From Tenodera sinensis (lineage: Eukaryota; Arthropoda; Insecta; Mantodea; Mantidae), in assembly GCA_030765045.1 (NCBI GenBank), contig CM060962.1, forward strand, positions 217,166,655-217,230,654: DNA of 64,000 nucleotides. Reading direction: 5' to 3'. The notes beneath the pieces are model-generated. The model made no database searches, had not been told where the DNA came from, and was given only the letters and a program-made list of their open reading frames with translations. The position numbers and the translations under genes were made by a program. Below, piece by piece: positions 22,437-34,353 of the stretch (its first letter is position 1; each line of letters starts with the position of its first letter).

Positions 22437-23999
22437 TTCGTTGAGCGCACCGTTCATTGCCGGTAAGCTCTACTGAATGCACCCGGAAGTACGTCACGTC
22501 ATCGCTGTTTCACTTTCTCTATCTCTTTTCTGAAACACATGCGTGTAAACACTAGTTCAGCGTGCAATGGAGGAAAGCAAAAGCGTCTCAAGTTTCTCTG
22601 AACATGGACTACTCTTATGCAATTGTTAATAAAAGGTAGAGAGTAAAGAGATATAACTTAAACATAGAAAATGCTAGACTTATAATTGAGTAAACATCAT
22701 ATTCTACTATTGTGCAATGTTTACTTCCCTTTCTTTTCATGCTGATTAGAGTTTCATTTAATTTAGTTTAAATTCCTTTGTTCAGAGAAAGAGACGGAAA
22801 AAAAATACTATCCCCAATCAAGATATGAAGTCGGAACTTCTCGAATGTGGGGTGCACACGCTACCCCCACACCACAATGACAGTTAACGTCATCGGTCAT
22901 AACTTTATTAAGTTACCGGAGTCTTACACACGCATGTATAATAACATACCAGGCTGACGAGAAAGCAAAGGCACTCAAGGTCAGGCTGCCTCGCGCGACT
23001 GCTTGTGTATACGTGACTAAAAAGAATGAGCGCGGCGCGCATCAAAGGCGCTCACGGTCAAACTTTCTCACACCACTCACGTGAACAAACACGTGACAAT
23101 CAAAACGGCAGAACCAAAAGGATCTTCTCCAGATGATTCGAAAAGTATCCGGCGGCCGGCTTGTTTGAAGAAGTTCGTGAAAAGTTCCTGTTACGTCATC
23201 CTCGCTATATGAAACGAGACGAGTTACATTCAGGTACACTTACCCACAGAAGTAGGATTTGTCAAATTGTCAATCTGTCACAGTATAGCCGTGATTGTCT
23301 AGGTTTTCATTACGTCTTCACCAGGATATTTAAGGCACCTGTGGCATAAAAAGCCTTAAGACGTTAAAAACTACAAAGTTTTGGACAGAGCCTAACTTTA
23401 TCAGATGCGTTCTTTGGTGAAAATGTGTGTTTCTTTTGTTTGAGAATCCCACCGTTTCGCCATTTTAACAAGCAACGCATGTGATGTGTGACATAATAGA
23501 CGATTACTCAGATTCAAACGCGGCAAAATCCTCGACATTCTTTAGCCTCGTTGACGCACCACAAATGACCGTCATAAATACTTACATAATTTCGAAACAT
23601 TTGAATCCTGCCCACGGCGCAAAATTTTAATTTATGTTCTTTGTGTCAATCATAAAGCTCTTAGATTGCAATGCATACGTATGTATTTTCGAAGCATGTT
23701 AAAACATCTCCAGATACTGTAATCTACAAGTCATATCTTCAAATAATGCAGTACGGAGAAACACTGTCTTAATTTATAACATCATATGCTAACTTTTTAA
23801 TAAATATACTTTCATTCCAGTGCATTCTGTAAGTGGACTGAAGTATAACTGTAAAGCTTCGTGTTGTGGTAAATACACAGAAGAGGTTTATAAAACTCTG
23901 GTGTGTAACTAACTTTTCCACCCATAATAATTAATATACCTAAGTTGATTTTGTTTACTTATTCTTTGCCTTCAACTCAAATGGTCATATCGGCGGGCT
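22437..23999. other. No assignable gene; imperfect tandem duplication
   Basis: At 22965-23108 two diverged units of about 72 bp follow each other; each has AAAGGCRCTCAMGGTCA and ends in ACGTGAC. The surrounding DNA is less AT-rich. The 62-65-codon frames at 23042-23349 have no domain. Confidence 0.4.
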
Positions 24000-24238
24000 C
24001 TCCTTTGGATTATATTCCACGGCAATAGTGGAGTGAAACGAGGAGTAGAAATGAAGAGAGAGGACATTCGGGGGATCTAATGCATCTCCCTAGTATTCGC
24101 CTAGCAACACAGGGAAACGAGGGCATAAAACACCATTCGTCAGGAAGGTAAGCCACAGGAACTGAAGCCACGACCTCTGGAATGTGGGCCACAGACGTTA
24201 TCGCTCGGTTGGTCATGATAACTTCATAAGTATTCATC
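24000..24238 (-). mobile_element. SINE-B head and partial body, reverse strand
   Basis: On the reverse strand AACCGAGCGATAACGTCTGT, GGCCCACATTCCAGAGGTCG and TGGCTTCAGTTCC match the SINE-B head, with a decayed box B. The body to about 24000 is partly similar. The 75-codon frame here is not a gene. Confidence 0.6.
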
Positions 24239-24344
24239 GTAAATTCTTTCAGTTCATACTTTGCTAAGAGTACAAAGGAGTAAGCAAGTGGTTACATCGA
24301 AAGTTGGCAAGGCATGCTCTTTCTACGGACCACGAAAAACAAGA

Positions 24345-24640
24345 GAGTTGTTCTTTTTTCAAGGATACCACATGAAGATTATCCAGAAAATCTCCTCATC
24401 TTTAATTTTTTTGTAAATGGCTCTAACGATTTGGATTAACCCACCGCATATTTAAGATATTTGCATGAAAAATGATATGTATCTTGAATTTTCTGGGAAT
24501 ACCCTGTGAAGTCCCCCACATCATGAATGACTTTTCCTATTGGCATATCCTAAGAGATAATGGTAATTTTCTGTGTATTGTGGTTCCCCCACAGTAAAAT
24601 AAGCAACTTTTATTAAAACAATTCTTTTGTAAAATGAATT
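24345..24640 (-). mobile_element. REP1 fragment
   Basis: The reverse strand has the GGAGATTTTCTGGATAATCT block before CCTTGAAAA, then upstream blocks CATATTTAAGATATTTGC and TCCTAAGAGATA. The 3' hairpin is missing. Confidence 0.6.
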
Positions 24641-24744
24641 GTTGAGCTTCTACAGGATGTTTTGTTTGAAGTACCTATAAATTAGTAGAAAATACCACAA
24701 AACAAATCAGTCAGTAATTACCCAGGTGATTACTTTAAACTAGT

Positions 24745-25205
24745 GTATTAAATGCTCAAAGTTGCCCCAATTTTCATATGAAAATTTGACAATTCTTTTA
24801 GAAATGTCTTTCTCTGTTAACACCATACAGGGGCTAATAGTGTGACAAGCTTCACATATTCAAAATTTCATATTCCTTTTGGTTGTAGGTGCTTTAAACA
24901 CAGCTTTCTGTTTTATGTATCCACATAAAAAGTAATCCAAGGGTGTTAAGTCGGGTGAACAAGGAGGCCAGATAATAGGTCCAGCACGTCCAATCCAACT
25001 ATCATCAAATTTCTCATTTAGAAGTTGACGTGTGCATATTGCAAAATGTGGTAGTGCGCCATCCTGCTGATACGACATTTCTCTTCTCAGATTGAAGAGC
25101 ACATCTTCTAACACATCTTCTCATGGTTGAGAAACTGGCAATATGATTCACCTGCAAAGAATTAAGGCCGATGACATTAGTTTTCAAGAATTCCACTCCC
25201 AAACG
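24745..25205 (-). pseudogene. DD41D mariner-like transposase fossil, C-terminal half
   Basis: SYQQDGALPHFAICTRQLLN gives the second catalytic Asp and SPDLTPLDYFLCG the third. I count 41 residues between them, the DD41D spacing known from rosa-type mariners. The block IGRAGPIIWPPCSPDL is typical. After a stop, EACHTISPCMVLTEKDISKR and NFEHLI complete the C-terminus. Upstream FLKTNVIGLNSLQVNH is in another frame. The first Asp and the DNA-binding half are gone. It lies between two truncated REP1 copies. Confidence 0.75.
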
Positions 25206-25234
25206 TGGCTAGCTGCGTAGAATGTTGCATTTTG

Positions 25235-25700
25235 GGAGTTTAGCAGATTTTCAAGAAAATCCCCCACCCCAAACTACCCTTTAAATGCAAACTTTTTCGA
25301 AAATGTTTATTTGCTTAAGAAATAACCTTAGCGATATTGATTAACAAAGTACATATGGTTAAGATCTTTCTTTGACAAATGAAATGTACTGGTAAACCGT
25401 AAGGGACAAACAAAATCTTACTATACAAGAAGTGTAAATCTCGTTTAATTAAAATGTTTAGTATATCAAATAAAATTTCTTGTAGAACCAACCATTTCGA
25501 GATAATACTTATTATTGGTTTGAATTATCAAATACTAAACTTATAGTTTTCTCAACTATTAAATCACTATTCTTTTATCCTACTTTTCTGTCTTTTTTGT
25601 GTACACGCAAAGAAAACGGAATTTCAAACTCGTTTGAAAGATTTTACTATCGCTTAAGTCTACTGTGTTTCACTATTCCCTAATGAAGTTGGTCTAGAAG
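25235..25700 (-). mobile_element. REP1 copy lacking its 3' end
   Basis: The reverse strand carries AAAGGGTAGTTTGGGGTGGG, then upstream blocks ending with the 5' half near 25690; GGTAAACCGTAAGGGA lies at 25392. It stops at the same GATTTTCTTGAAAATC block as the copy at 24345. Confidence 0.65.
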
Positions 25701-25989
25701 TAACATGCTAGTAGTCTCTGTTTTCGAAGGTCACAGTTCAACGGATAATTTTTTTATCGGGCCTAAAAATCCTTAGCATGGCTTTCTTTGGAAAGGAAGT
25801 AAGATGGGTGGTCCAGTGTCTTGGATTTACAACTCTTAAAAGAGCCTCAAGCCTGACGAAAAGGCCTCTGAGTAAAGTTAAGCAAAGTCTAGGGAAGCTT
25901 GGAATTGAAGTGCCAAAGATGTATTCCAAGGGTGAGAAGCTCTACCCCCTTGGTTACCTGATATGCCCCATGTAGATTTTGGGGTGACC
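25701..25989. other. Unassigned, perhaps LINE-3 upstream sequence
   Basis: Holds a 65-codon frame (25778-25975) with a Lys/Ser-rich stretch and no domain I recognise. It adjoins the LINE-3 RNase H region and may be its decayed extension. Confidence 0.3.
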
Positions 25990-27085
25990 GTACACCGGAA
26001 GTCCACGATGCCTATTTCAAGTATCCACATTTGTCTTTTTGGAATCTGTGTCAGGCTACACTGACCGACGTTTTATCTACACCGCTGGATCCAAGAGCAC
26101 CAGCGGTGTTGGATGTGCTTATGTTTATGGAACCGAATCACATACATTCGGTTTTCATAATAGCATTTCCATTTGTACTGCAGAGGTGTATGCGATATAC
26201 CGAGCCTCTTTATATGTGCGCCGTCGTAAATTAGGTTGACTGCCTGATTTTGAGTGATTCTCTTAGCGCACTTCGTGAGCTGCACAACTCCCAACCTATT
26301 GTGCAACGTATCCAGGATGCCCTCCATGTTTTACGCGCTGCTGGCGTTAGCGTGGTGTGTACATGGATTCCTGGTCACGTAGGTTTGCCGGGGATAGAAA
26401 TGGCGGATGTGGCAGCAAAGGCGGGAGCCACAGAACCCAGTATTACCATCTCTCGTGTTACTTCGGAAGACTTTAAGCTTGAAATGCGGAGAGCAGTGTT
26501 GTTGTGCTGGCACGAAGAGTGGTCAGCTCTCTGCGGTAATAAGCTTAGAGAAGTAAAAGAATTTCAGATAAACTGGGTAGCTTCTTCTCGCATATCTCTT
26601 CGCGAGGAGGTTGACTTGGCTCGGTTGCGAATTGGCCACTGCAATTTTTCGCACGGTTACCTATTTGAACGGGACCCTGCTCCTCTTTGTCAGCTATGCG
26701 ACAATCCTTTGTCAGTCCGTCACGTGCTGCTAGTGTTCCTCTCTAGCGCATATTCGAGACTCTCTGCCTGGCAGACTTGCAGAGGTCTTGGCGGACGAAA
26801 AAATAGCAGTTGTAAGAGTTTTTAGGTTTATAGCGGAGTGCAACATGAGTTTGAGAATTTGAAACTTTAGATACCTAGTTTTTATACTCTTTTGATATCT
26901 TTGTCACTTTGTTTAAATTTTGGCTTTTACCACACGGTTTTATATATTTATGTATATTCAGTTTCCCTTTTGCTAGTAATTCTATTTTTTGATTGAAGTT
27001 TATATCTGGCTTTTGCCATGAATTGCTTTTAAGGGTGCTGATGACCATGTAGTTGAGCACCCTTAAATCTATATCTCCTCCTCTT
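25990..27085 (+). mobile_element. LINE-3, 5'-truncated 3' end
   Basis: RNase H and C-terminal zinc region, then a 3' UTR that closes with GGTGCTGATGACCATGTAG, TTGAGCACCCTTAAATC and CTCCTC repeats. GGGTGCT and AGCACCC can pair as a stem. The insert at 2226 and LINE-2 end in the same way. RNase H places it among I/R1-like clades (inference). Confidence 0.7.
26039..26825 (+). pseudogene. LINE-3 RNase H and C-terminal zinc region
   Basis: IYTAGSKSTSGVGCAYVYG is the first RNase H strand but with Ala where the catalytic Asp of TDGS is expected. TAEVYAI supplies Glu and LSDSLSALREL Asp. TWIPGHVGLPGIEMADVAAK has the last His and Asp. A frameshift lies between 26239 and 26250. The end has LARLRIGHCNFSHGYLF and CQLCDNPLSVRHVLL with the final Cys lost. 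RNase H would remove the RNA template; this copy is dead. Confidence 0.85.
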
Positions 27086-27934
27086 CACGTCCAATGTAGA
27101 ATGGGATGCTAAGAACCATAACCGTTAAACAGCGTTCATAAATAAAAGCTCAAGTTTTTATTCAGTCCCCTTATCCCTACAAGGAAGTATGTAATAAAAT
27201 CATTTCTATAAATATTTATCTGGATTAACATTCAGTATTTTAAGAGGCATATGGCACTAAGGAGCTTTTTAAGGAGGCGTGTCTTGTTCTTTACAACTGT
27301 TAGTTTCATATTTAGTTTCAGTAAAATGGGTTCCATATTTTGGTGCCGTTATATAGTGATTTTACGTTTCTAACATTAGCGCCTCTCCTTAAAGCAGGGC
27401 CTTTGAGGGTGCATGCACCGATGCATTGCACGGTACAAGGTGCAAAATGCGGAAATGAGGAAAAGTTGACCTTGGTACAAACAACCGCTGACTCTCTCCT
27501 TACGCTTGTCTCGCTGACTTTGCCTTCTCCCTCTCCTTCACTTTCACCGCTGTTCTTTCCTTACTGCGTAATGTTTACGTGCGTTGCGCTGCGTTAAACT
27601 GGTTAATCTGGTCTTTTGTTTTAATGATCTAGAAAAGCGATGTCCAACCTTTGCGAAAGAGGGTTTACCTCTTTCCACTATACGTGAAATTTTCGTCTCC
27701 TTAACCCTCAGCCGTGTTTTGTGTTGCAGAGGCGGATTGGTTAAATATACGTTGCGTTTGATATACGAAAGCACTTTCAAATCTTATGCGATAAACATCT
27801 GTTCATTAGTGACTTCTTTGGTACTACATATGCTTAAGAAGTTAATAAATATTTGGCATAGCCTGAGAAGATACACCAAGTGATCGTCACGAAACCTATC
27901 GCGATACAGACTTTTAATATAGTTCAATTTGGAG
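27086..27934. other. No assignable gene
   Basis: Contains CAGGGCCTTTGAGGG at 27396 and GCGATGTCCAACCTTTGCG at 27639, which recall hAT-type ends, but I cannot pair them or find 8-bp duplications. Overlapping frames on both strands (27340-27883) have no domain. Confidence 0.35.
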
Positions 27935-28430
27935 GAACTCTATTCGCAAATATATGTAGAGCTTTACTCACTCTTATACACACTATTCTTGCAAATGCTT
28001 ATTTCTCTATTTACTACAGTTTAATTGACATAAGAATTTTCAGAAATTACCTTACTGCGAATTATCTTATAGGTGCAAGGGAACAGTAGGCTTTAAGCAA
28101 TAGGAAATGTTTTAAGAGCTGGTTGCTATGCGATACATTTGAAATTCCGCTCTCTTTGCAAGGCCAAGGAATGAAAAAAACTAATAACATTCCTATTTGA
28201 AAAAAAACTATTAGGATTGGCAAATTCAAACAAACAAGAAAGAATATCTCGGAAATGGTTCACTCAAAAGAAAACAAAAGTATTTGACATAAATTGTGTG
28301 TTTTAACGAGATAAATATGTTTTATTTGGTAAGCTTTTGCCAGTATCTTACTGTTTACCATTTATGCAAAAATGATCCAGAATGAAACGGTCTTTTAAGA
28401 ACATTCCCAGAAAATTCAAGGTATGACTTA
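27935..28430 (+). mobile_element. REP1 fragment (5' half to middle)
   Basis: The blocks CTCTTATACACACTATTCTT, TTGAAATTCCGCTCTCTTTG, ATATCTCGGAAATGGTT and TTTATGCAAAAATGATCCAG follow REP1 order. It ends after the CCCAGAAAATTCAAGG block and lacks the 3' half. Confidence 0.7.
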
Positions 28431-29000
28431 GAAACCACCATGGAATCGCCTGTTTGTGTCCGCTACTGAATATTGATTCCTCCAACTGAGGAATGGAGTG
28501 GGAAATAGTCGCTCACTGTGTAAGGTTCTCCAAAGAGAGAAATTTGTGCATCTCTGATCTAGAAAGTACTGCTACAATGTTTTGGTTAAAGGATGCTCTT
28601 CTGCAAGATGTAGCAAGTTCTTTGATTGTTCCTCTCTAGTGTCCCCTAATAATGTGATTTCACTGTATGTTTCTACGTGTGCTTGTTGTAGTGTCTTTCA
28701 ACAGATGATTTTCTTAAACATTAATTATTGTACTGTAGATGAGGCACTTGGCTCCATCGTGACGACTTTAAAAAAATAAGGTTTCCACTCTGACTTTGAA
28801 GCCGAAATTGTGAATGCCACTATTATGGCTATGATACTGCATCACATGGCGGAATTAAATAATCAGAAAATGTTAAAATTGCTACATGTATAACTGTACG
28901 AGATCTGGGAATATTAGTTGTGGTTAAAATTGTCAGAAGGGACACGTAATGTTGCAAGCAAGTCATTAGTGGTAAATTCTAGGTAGTCGGCCTGATACAT
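28431..29000. other. No assignable gene
   Basis: AT-rich spacer; the 65-codon frame 28582-28779 has no domain. Confidence 0.4.
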
Positions 29001-29039
29001 AGTAATACCGGTTTTCCTGGAAATCGCTCAGTGCAGGTG

Positions 29040-29520
29040 TTGAGCAGGAGTCTCGGAAACTTCTTCGAAACCCGTAATTATGAGATAATTAGGAGATGAA
29101 CATTGAGAGCATCATGACGTGGAGTTTTCGCGCCATGAAATTGGAGGGGTTTTAGAGGGGAAGTCCGAGGTGACTTCTGACCGGGAGTGCACGGAGCAGG
29201 CACTTGCCGGGCAGAGCCCAGAGAGAGAGAGCGGTTCGGTGAGACTTGCCTACAGAACCGGACGGAACGGGTCACTACACTCGTCGCCCATATCTCCGAG
29301 CGAGCACTTCAGTTACGGGACTTGCATTCCGGATCCTTGAGTGTGAGGATACATTATATTTAATAGTAACAATCTTCTGTCTTAGTAAAGACACAGTAAC
29401 GACTTAACGTTGTTAATAACGATCGGCAAATCTCACGCATTCCTATTTTGGTGAAAATAAAAGTTTCCACGAGAGTTCTGGTTTTATTCGCAAACACCCA
29501 CGCATACCCTGAGGTTAAAA
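29040..29520 (+). mobile_element. Possible solo LTR or LTR-like segment
   Basis: A GC-richer 5' part (29119-29340) passes into an AT-rich part with AATAAAAG at 29458 and ends near AAAATCACA at 29524, the layout of U3-R-U5. It could start at TGTTGAGC (29038). There is no second copy, no primer-binding site and no gag or pol, so this is weak. The 73-codon frame inside has no domain. Confidence 0.25.
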
Positions 29521-31190
29521 TCACATGCCAGAGCAGCCGGAGCAGAAATCACCAGAAAGCAGCATTCCGCGTAGGATAGTGGAATTGAGGAGCGGGTAAG
29601 ACCGCATCAACTTAAAGGACTTTCGGCATTATTTGCTTTTTTGTAGCAGATTGCTCCATTATTAGGTAGTTGCATCACACTATCTATTTTGCTGATATGC
29701 AAAACATCAACACAACCTTCCTCGACCTTCAGGGCGCAAATTGGGCCGAGCTTAACCGAGACGCCACGATGCACGGTGCCAAAGAACCTTTGCGAGTTGG
29801 ATTGCACCCGGTGCGACTTGAAACCTTGAGTGGTCCTGCTTTAGATGAAACGCTTTATACTTCATACCTAGTACCAGTTAAAATAAAATACCTTCCAATT
29901 GCTGAACCCATCATAGCAACAACAGAGATACATAATTCAGTACAGGATTCTTATATGGGCATCTCTCAACTGATTCTAGGAGCTATCGCTCAAAGATAGG
30001 GAGGGATGTGACAGTTATTTTCGGATAACGGCTAATGTCGCAGTTACAATGAGTTAACGGTTCCATATGATGATTGCCAGTAACGTTATTTTGTTCCTGG
30101 CTTTCAATCATGTTCGCAGTTACATTACATTAATGGTTACATTAACGATTAGCTGTAGCTACATTTCAATATGAACGATGTCGTTATACACTTATTGTAT
30201 TATGTAACACAATCTAAAAAGAAGGCTCAAGTTGTGTGTACACTTTGAGCACTACAGTGGCTTATAATTGTAAAATGCATTCACATTTGCTTCTATATCC
30301 CTACCCATATATGTACATAGTTTGTACAGGTGAACTAAGCTATATGGGAACCTAAATATAGGTCCTACTCGACTCCCATTGAATTATAAATCATCGCTCC
30401 CACCCTCTCACAACGGAACTCCTTGCATGTTAACTTTTCGTACATATTAACAAATGCATGTAACGTAAATATTAACATAACTAGAAAGCTACCAATAATT
30501 CTCACACGTCACCACAAATCCCCCTGGCTGCACTCAGGACTTGCTCATGGCTGCAGCTTGGGACCCCATCTTTGACGCGCTTGCATGCAGTGCATATCAC
30601 CAACACACTTTACGGGACTAACCGGGTTACTTATGCGGGACCCGGCGAACCTTCGCACTAATCCCTGCATGTTAGATAAAAAAGAAGCATAACATCACAA
30701 GATAGCATATAATAAAAATCCTCATACAACGTTAGATAAAATATGGTAGTAGCGTTTTGTAAGGTAATGTTGCTAGAGAAATGGAACATTAACATATCCA
30801 CACAAAGTGCTGTCTAACATTACAAAACATGCAGATATTCTCAATTGTTTACATTTATGTATTATAGTAAAGGGGACAAATACCGCAATCCACAATCCAC
30901 TCACAATCTCTTCCGGAGGAACGTAATACTGCGTAATGAATTGAGATACCTAGTTACTCATAAGCGACAGGTACACTCACTTCCATTTATGCCCTCCCCA
31001 CAGCTTTGGTAGGCATTCCACTGACCTTCACATGTAGCGTAAGTATAGCAAGGAGGAGGTGCATGTATCTGTTTACCTTTTCGCGCATGCAGTGACGTCG
31101 TATTTTACGTATACAGTTCTATAGCGCGTCTCACCCTTAAAAGACAGTACACGTTAAATGGAGCGCAGTGTTGCAACATGTACTAGTTGC
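29521..31190. other. No confirmed gene; possible hAT-like left end
   Basis: The frame 29670-29999 (109 codons) has no domain. Just after it, TAGGGAGGGATGTGACAG and repeated TTAACGGTT/GTTAC motifs (to 30170) resemble the inverse of 36110-36256. A less AT-rich patch at 30530-30660 and DNA to 31190 hold nothing I can name. Confidence 0.35.
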
Positions 31191-31194
31191 GAAT

Positions 31195-31870
31195 CTTTCT
31201 CCGCGAGTGACTCCGAGGTGGCCTGTCCTGTACTTAGTCCTTCAATTGCTGCTTGACGAGACGGGCACTTTTAACTTTGGTATCCCTCCACGCCTTTGTT
31301 ACTGTATGACCTAATTTTACAAATGACTCGTCTGTATAAACAATTGGTTTCCCCTGGTCCCTAAACCTTTTACGTCTTTTAGATATTTATGTCGCCATCT
31401 GATGATATCGATATCGTCTCTTTCTATTAATATGCACTTGTTACCCTTTCTTTCATATTCGAACCCCAAATCAGAGTGGCCCTTGAGAAATTTGGTAGGG
31501 TCTCATCACTGTTGAACTGTGACAAAATTATATTCAGCGTGGGTGGAATATTTGCAAACAGTAAAGAATGAACAATTCGCCGCACTCCACCTTGCACTAT
31601 TCAATCATATTGCGTTAACCTAGCGTTTTGTGTAGTCCCGCCCTTTTTGCTTTCTTTTTCGATGGCGTTCTTAGAGGTCCTTTCATTAGTTCCTTTTTAA
31701 TCATACACACTACTGCTTCTGAACACCCGATAGCCTTAGCTGTTTCTTTTACCGCCTTAGTTACACGCATTTTACTTAAAAAATAATCTAACACATTCAT
31801 AATTATTTGGCGTTCCTTACTTCTTTATTTACCAACATATCGTCCCTTCCTAGCTTCACCCTCCATAACT
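31195..31870 (-). pseudogene. ITm-type transposase fossil
   Basis: The reverse frame 31800-31615 reads VKETAKAIGCSEAVVCMIKK (helix-turn-helix) then GPLRTPSKKKAKR. Further down the reverse strand, out of frame, come FEYERKGNKCILIERDDID, WRHKYLKD, PIVYTDESFVKLGHTVTKAW and KSARLVK. These match FDFEKRGNKSLMIERSD, WRHSYLRK and YLDESWVNVGHTVLKVW of the transposase at 14837, so it is a diverged relative. The first catalytic Asp is kept; the C-terminal half is lost. Confidence 0.7.
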
Positions 31871-32712
31871 ACAAATATTTACAAAAATAACGCAATAACA
31901 GCTCACAGTTACACACACGGCTTCTTTCGAACTAATGCTAGTGCTGCTCCTTATACTATCTTCTGTGTCAGGCCTGACGCTGAATAGATGAATACCTTTT
32001 GTTTGCCTTACTGGATAAAAGAAAGAGGTTACTGCCTTTTGGTTTATTTTAAAAACTTTCTCCAACCTTCCTCAACATTTGTTCTCGCTGGTTCCCTGAT
32101 GTAAACTCAATAACAAAAAAGTTTCACACTGCGTAACTTTTGCAGTGCACATATATAAAATTTTCCGAAAACATTTAATTTAAAAAATTATAACACTTAA
32201 CTGGGTAAACATAGAGAATTCAAAGTAGGCAGGTAGTAGCACTATAGTTTACTCTACCTAAGAAAAAAATATAGATGCATTCTAGCAGTTAGTTTGTTAG
32301 TTAGTGCGTGATGAGTGTAGAAACAGCAAATATCGGACTTCTATTGAAAAAAAACGTTTTCTGAAGAAATTTGGACCTATAGAAATGTATAATGACTCTG
32401 AAAAGGATATAACCTGATAGAGAAAAAAATTCTGCATAGGATAATGTGTTAAAACCTGAAATTTATAACAAATGAATATTTATACCATGCTATTAGGAAT
32501 CTGGCAACAGAGCGAGGGCAGAAAAGGACGCGGCTAATGGCAACTTGTATGCGCTAGATAGAGACAGAGATGTCCCATTTAACTCCATACTGTCTTCTAA
32601 GAGTGAAACGCTATATAGATCATACATAAATGAATATAAGGCTTAGAACAACGTCTTCAAATGGCAGATTGGCTTCCCACATAGCCACAATTCTTCCCCT
32701 TCCATGTGTATA
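31871..32712. other. No assignable gene
   Basis: AT-rich DNA next to the Tc1-like element. The 69-codon frame 31856-32065 has no domain. Confidence 0.4.
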
Positions 32713-34353
32713 CACATGGAGAAAATTATTCGTACAAAGGAAAATTATATGCATTTTTGTTTATTGCTACATAAATATGGCGCATGGGCAAAATTGCCTT
32801 TACTAGAATTATAAACTGTACATCAATGTACAATATAAACAAACAAAAAAAATCCTATACAAGTATAATTATATAAAATAAAAATATATCTTATCTATGA
32901 ATAGGAATTTTTGGCCGGACATAAGTATTCGTACACATTCTATTATCAAAGTATAAATAACATAAAAGGAGTTATTTTCACATTGTTCAATAGCGAGTTT
33001 GCTTGCCTCTTCTGTGTATAATCTCTCTTAATCTATGTGGCATAGAATATACTAATGCTTTTGTTATTTCTGACCCAATAAGGTGCCATTCCATTTGAAG
33101 TAGCTGTTTCAGTTGAGTTTTGCTTGTAATATGATGTTTTCTAATCCTGGTCTCTAATTTATCCCACAGATGTTCGATTGGGTTAGTATCAGGAGACTGT
33201 GGAGGTGTTTTCAATGTGTGGCGAGTGTTGTATAGGAGCCACAGATGAACAATTTGTGCTGTATGTTTGGGGTCGTTGTCCTGTTGAAAGTAATATCCCG
33301 GAGTAAGGCCCAATTTTTCGACGCTTTTCTTAAGATTTTCTTTCAGGATGTTCAAGTACATATATTTGTCCATATTTCCTTCAATGAAAACCAATTCCCC
33401 TACACCTGAAGCAGCCATACACCCCATACCATCACACCACCACCTCCATGCTTTACTGTTGTCATAAGGTTCTTCTCCTCGAGCTCTGTATTAGGTTTTC
33501 TCCAAACCAAAATACGCCCATCATTGCGAAAAATATTAAACTTACTTTCATCTGTAAACAACACGTTATCCCAAAACTCACTATCTGTCTACACAAACTC
33601 TTTTGCAAACTACAACCTCTTCTCCTATTAAGTTTACTAATGTAGGGTTTTTTTCTTGGTACCCTTGCTCGGTATTCATCTCGACGAAGGATCCGTGTTA
33701 CTGTACGTGAAGATACTGGATTGTGAAAATATTCAGCTAGTTGTGCTGCTATTTCTGATGAAGTTATTTTAGGAGTTTTTTAAATTAAATTAATCACATA
33801 CCTCTGCTCTCTTGATGAAAGTTTCTGTGGACGTCCACTTCCTTCATTGTTAATCATCACTGTTTTGCCTTTGAACCTATTTACTATACTTTGTATAGTA
33901 GTTCTGCTTCTCCCAACTGAGTTTGCAATCTCGGAATATGATTTTCCTTGATTACGAAGTCTGAGAATAATTTTTCTCTCTTCAACAGATGTCTCCTTCT
34001 GTTTTCTTCCCATTTTAACTAAACTGTATCTGTCAGGGCAACCAGTCATGTCTCTCGGGGTGTGTACTACTCAACTGAACCAGCCAAACAAGGGTCACTC
34101 TGTTTACTCGAACGTCAAGTAGGGTAGTAACTAACTGTACGAATACTTCTGTCCGGGCATTAATCCATGTAAACAAACAGAGGCTCTTCCTATACTTCTA
34201 TTGTACACAATAGCAGAACATTTGCAATATGTCTGTATGGTGGGCATTCCAATATATCATCTAGAAATAAAATTGATACCCAATAAACATTATTATACAT
34301 AATAACTGCTATGGTATTCTTAACATGGTTGTCTATGAATACTTTTGTCCATG
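32713..34353 (-). mobile_element. Tc1-like transposon with long IR/DR ends
   Basis: TA borders at 32711-32712 and 34354-34355. Each arm of about 220-230 bp has an outer and an inner copy of one motif: left CATGGAGAAAATTATTCGTA and CCGGACATAAGTATTCGTAC (in reverse sense inside); right GAATACTTTTGTCCATG outside and TACGAATACTTCTGTCCGG inside. This IR/DR layout is known for one group of Tc1-like elements. The transposase lies inside on the reverse strand. Confidence 0.8.
32987..34049 (-). pseudogene. Tc1-like DD34E transposase, broken
   Basis: N-terminal frame 34049-33780: KIILRLRNQGKSYSEIANSV and GRSRTTIQSIVNRF form the first helix-turn-helix, then GSGRPQKLSSRE, the GRPR-like linker. A stop at 33780 and frameshifts follow. 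LFTDESKFNIF (first Asp) is in another frame. The frame 33427-32987 has YYFQQDNDPKHTAQ (second Asp) and PDTNPIEHLWD (Glu). I count 34 residues between them, giving DD34E. The protein would cut and paste the element at TA sites. The internal ATG 33427 is not a real start. Confidence 0.9.

Noticed and set aside
27396..27660. CAGGGCC and GCGATGTCCAACC as the two ends of one hAT element
   Set aside because: They do not pair as inverted repeats and no 8-bp duplication was found.
29119..29340. 73-codon polar ORF
   Set aside because: No motif; it lies in a possible LTR where coding is not expected.
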